This document shows positions 4,850 through 6,084 of a DNA stretch of 6,084 nucleotides, piece by piece. The number at the start of each line of letters is the position of its first letter. Position 1 is the stretch's first letter. Position numbers and translations under genes: made by a program. This DNA comes from Candidatus Latescibacteria bacterium 4484_181 (GTDB lineage Bacteria > Latescibacterota > MVCY01): assembly GCA_002049985.1 (NCBI GenBank), contig MVCY01000045.1, positions 1 to 6,084 on the forward strand, written 5' to 3'. A model generated the notes under the pieces. The model had not been told where the DNA came from and did not search any database. It saw only the letters and a list, made by a program, of their open reading frames with translations.

Positions 4850-6084
4850 ATGATAGGGTCATTAAAACAGATATTGGCCGGGATAAAAGACCTCTGGGGA
4901 AGACTGAACCCAAATCAGCGGGTAGTAGCGAGTGTGGTCTTAACTGCCGTGCTGGTGGGGTTGATCTTTTTGACCTCTCTATTACGCCATGTGAACTACG
5001 AGGTCTTGTATTCAGGTTTGGACCCTAAGGAAACAGGCGCGGTAGTAGGGGCATTAGAGAAGAACAAGATTCCCTATGTTCTTTCTGCCGGGGGCAGTAC
5101 AATTAAGGTTCCTTCTAAGCATATCCATGAGGCCCGTATCAAGGTTGCAGGGGAGGGTTTGCCTCACACAGGAGTGGTGGGGTACGAGATATTTGACAAG
5201 AGTAACTTTGGGGTGACTGATTTTGTTCAGAATATTAATTATCGCCGGGCCTTGGAGGGAGAACTAACCAGGACAATTCAGCAGCTTGACGAGGTACAGG
5301 CGGCAAGGGTGCACATCGTTTTACCCAAGGCTGCTCTATTTCGGGAAAATCAAAGTCCTCCTACGGCTTCTATTATGCTGAAGCTTCATCCAGGCGCATC
5401 GTTAAACGGACGCCAGATCCAGGGTATAACTCACTTGGTGGCTTCAAGTGTGGAGGGGCTTTCTCCCTCTAATATCACAGTGATTGACTACGAAGGCAAT
5501 CTGCTTTCAGATGGAATAGGGCGAGAGCCTGTAGCAGCCCTCACTGCGACTCAACTTGAGCTACAGCAGCAGGTCGACTCTTATCTGGAGAGAAAGGCCC
5601 AGTCTTTACTCGATCAAGTACTCGGTCCGCAGAAGTCCATAGTCCGTGTTACTGCAAATTTGAACTTCCAACAGATTGAGAAGACAATCGAGCAGTACGA
5701 CCCGGATGGAACCGTGGTCCGAAGCGAACAGAGGATTAGTCAGGGTTCAACTGAAGGGGGCCAAGGGGAGAATATCATAACTAACTATGAGATTGATAAA
5801 ACGTTGGAACACATTGTGGAGAACACTGGCAACATTGATAAGCTCTCGATTGCCCTTATAGTGGACCCCATAGTGACAGATAAAGGGGGAGGAGTGAGAA
5901 ATCGCTCTCCTGAAGAGATAGAACGGATAAGTACTATTGTCAAGAATGCAGTGGGGTTTGTGGACGGTCGGGACCAGTTTGAGGTCTCCAGTCTTCCTTT
6001 CGACAGGTCTCACTTAGCGCGAGAACAGGAGCTGTTGGATAAGGCGGCCAAAAGAGAGCGGCGGAATTCCATTATGCACAAGTT
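4850..6084 (+). CDS. fliF: Flagellar MS-ring protein FliF, 3'-partial
   Basis: The frame opens at ATG 4850 and runs off the window after 411 codons; complete FliF is about 530-560 aa, so the second membrane helix and FliG-binding tail are missing. A short cytoplasmic N-terminus (LWGRLNPNQR) precedes membrane helix 1 (~25-45). The ring-building motifs then follow: YEVLYSGLDPKETGA (50-64), EARIKVAGEGLP (94-105), GYEIFDKSNFGVTDF (111-125), NYRRALEGEL (130-139), ARVHIVLPK (152-160) and NYEIDKTLEH (from 312) ahead of LSIALIVDP. No frameshift is seen. FliF forms the inner-membrane ring that carries the rod and houses the export gate. The start is forced: an in-frame TGA at 4841 lies just upstream. 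Its Shine-Dalgarno is weak (TGAG, 4841-4844). An overlapping frame at 4840-5028 and a minus-strand frame at 5747-6013 are shadows. Confidence 0.96.
   Translation, partial: MIGSLKQILAGIKDLWGRLNPNQRVVASVVLTAVLVGLIFLTSLLRHVNYEVLYSGLDPKETGAVVGALEKNKIPYVLSAGGSTIKVPSKHIHEARIKVAGEGLPHTGVVGYEIFDKSNFGVTDFVQNINYRRALEGELTRTIQQLDEVQAARVHIVLPKAALFRENQSPPTASIMLKLHPGASLNGRQIQGITHLVASSVEGLSPSNITVIDYEGNLLSDGIGREPVAALTATQLELQQQVDSYLERKAQSLLDQVLGPQKSIVRVTANLNFQQIEKTIEQYDPDGTVVRSEQRISQGSTEGGQGENIITNYEIDKTLEHIVENTGNIDKLSIALIVDPIVTDKGGGVRNRSPEEIERISTIVKNAVGFVDGRDQFEVSSLPFDRSHLAREQELLDKAAKRERRNSIMHK

Noticed and set aside
4840..5028. 62-aa + strand frame at the fliF start
   Set aside because: Out-of-frame shadow of fliF, whose conserved N-terminus and membrane helix are read in the other frame from 4850.
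5747..6013. Minus-strand frames, including this one and those at 196-468, 1975-2175, 2212-2478, 2537-2806, 3202-3519, 3629-3811 and 4461-4661
   Set aside because: All lie opposite well-supported + strand genes or the control region, and none shows recognisable motifs.

Overview
The window is a chromosomal flagellar (basal-body) locus of a bacterium, read entirely on the + strand. It starts inside a PAS-type sensor histidine kinase and stops inside fliF. A signal-peptide-bearing lytic transglycosylase, a sigma54 (RpoN) -24/-12 promoter and a flagellar NtrC-type activator suggest a didermic, Gram-negative-type bacterium outside the enteric group. I cannot assign a phylum from the sequence alone.

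Layout. Positions 1-2118 carry a two-component pair: a histidine kinase (5' end cut by the window) and a full NtrC-class response regulator with receiver, AAA+ and Fis-type HTH domains. The 247-base gap 2119-2365 is dense with signals. It holds a foldable element enclosed by a long-range stem (2119-2200), a strong intrinsic terminator (2228-2263), a near-consensus sigma54 promoter (2278-2293) and the flgB leader. From 2366 onward runs a tight rod/MS-ring operon: flgB, flgC, an unrecognised 98-aa gene, a probable 44-aa gene, an exported SLT-family lytic transglycosylase, fliE (4-base overlap with the transglycosylase) and fliF (3' end cut by the window).

How it works together. The kinase would phosphorylate the regulator at D60. 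The regulator's GAFTGA-containing AAA+ domain would then remodel RNA polymerase-sigma54 at the promoter just downstream and switch on flgB and the genes behind it. FlgB, FlgC and FliE form the proximal rod that sits on the FliF MS ring. The transglycosylase is well placed to open the peptidoglycan for the rod. This parallels the FleS/FleR and FlgS/FlgR systems, although orthology cannot be proven here.

Most notable observations: (i) the kinase ATPase domain lacks, in frame, the whole segment between the N-box and the F-box, including the G1 box, so it is either a broken or degenerate kinase or an assembly artefact; (ii) a compact foldable element lies between the regulator gene and its terminator, upstream of the sigma54 promoter; (iii) two unrecognised small genes and a lytic transglycosylase split the usual flgB-flgC-fliE order. 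I found no mobile elements, CRISPR arrays, rRNA or tRNA genes.
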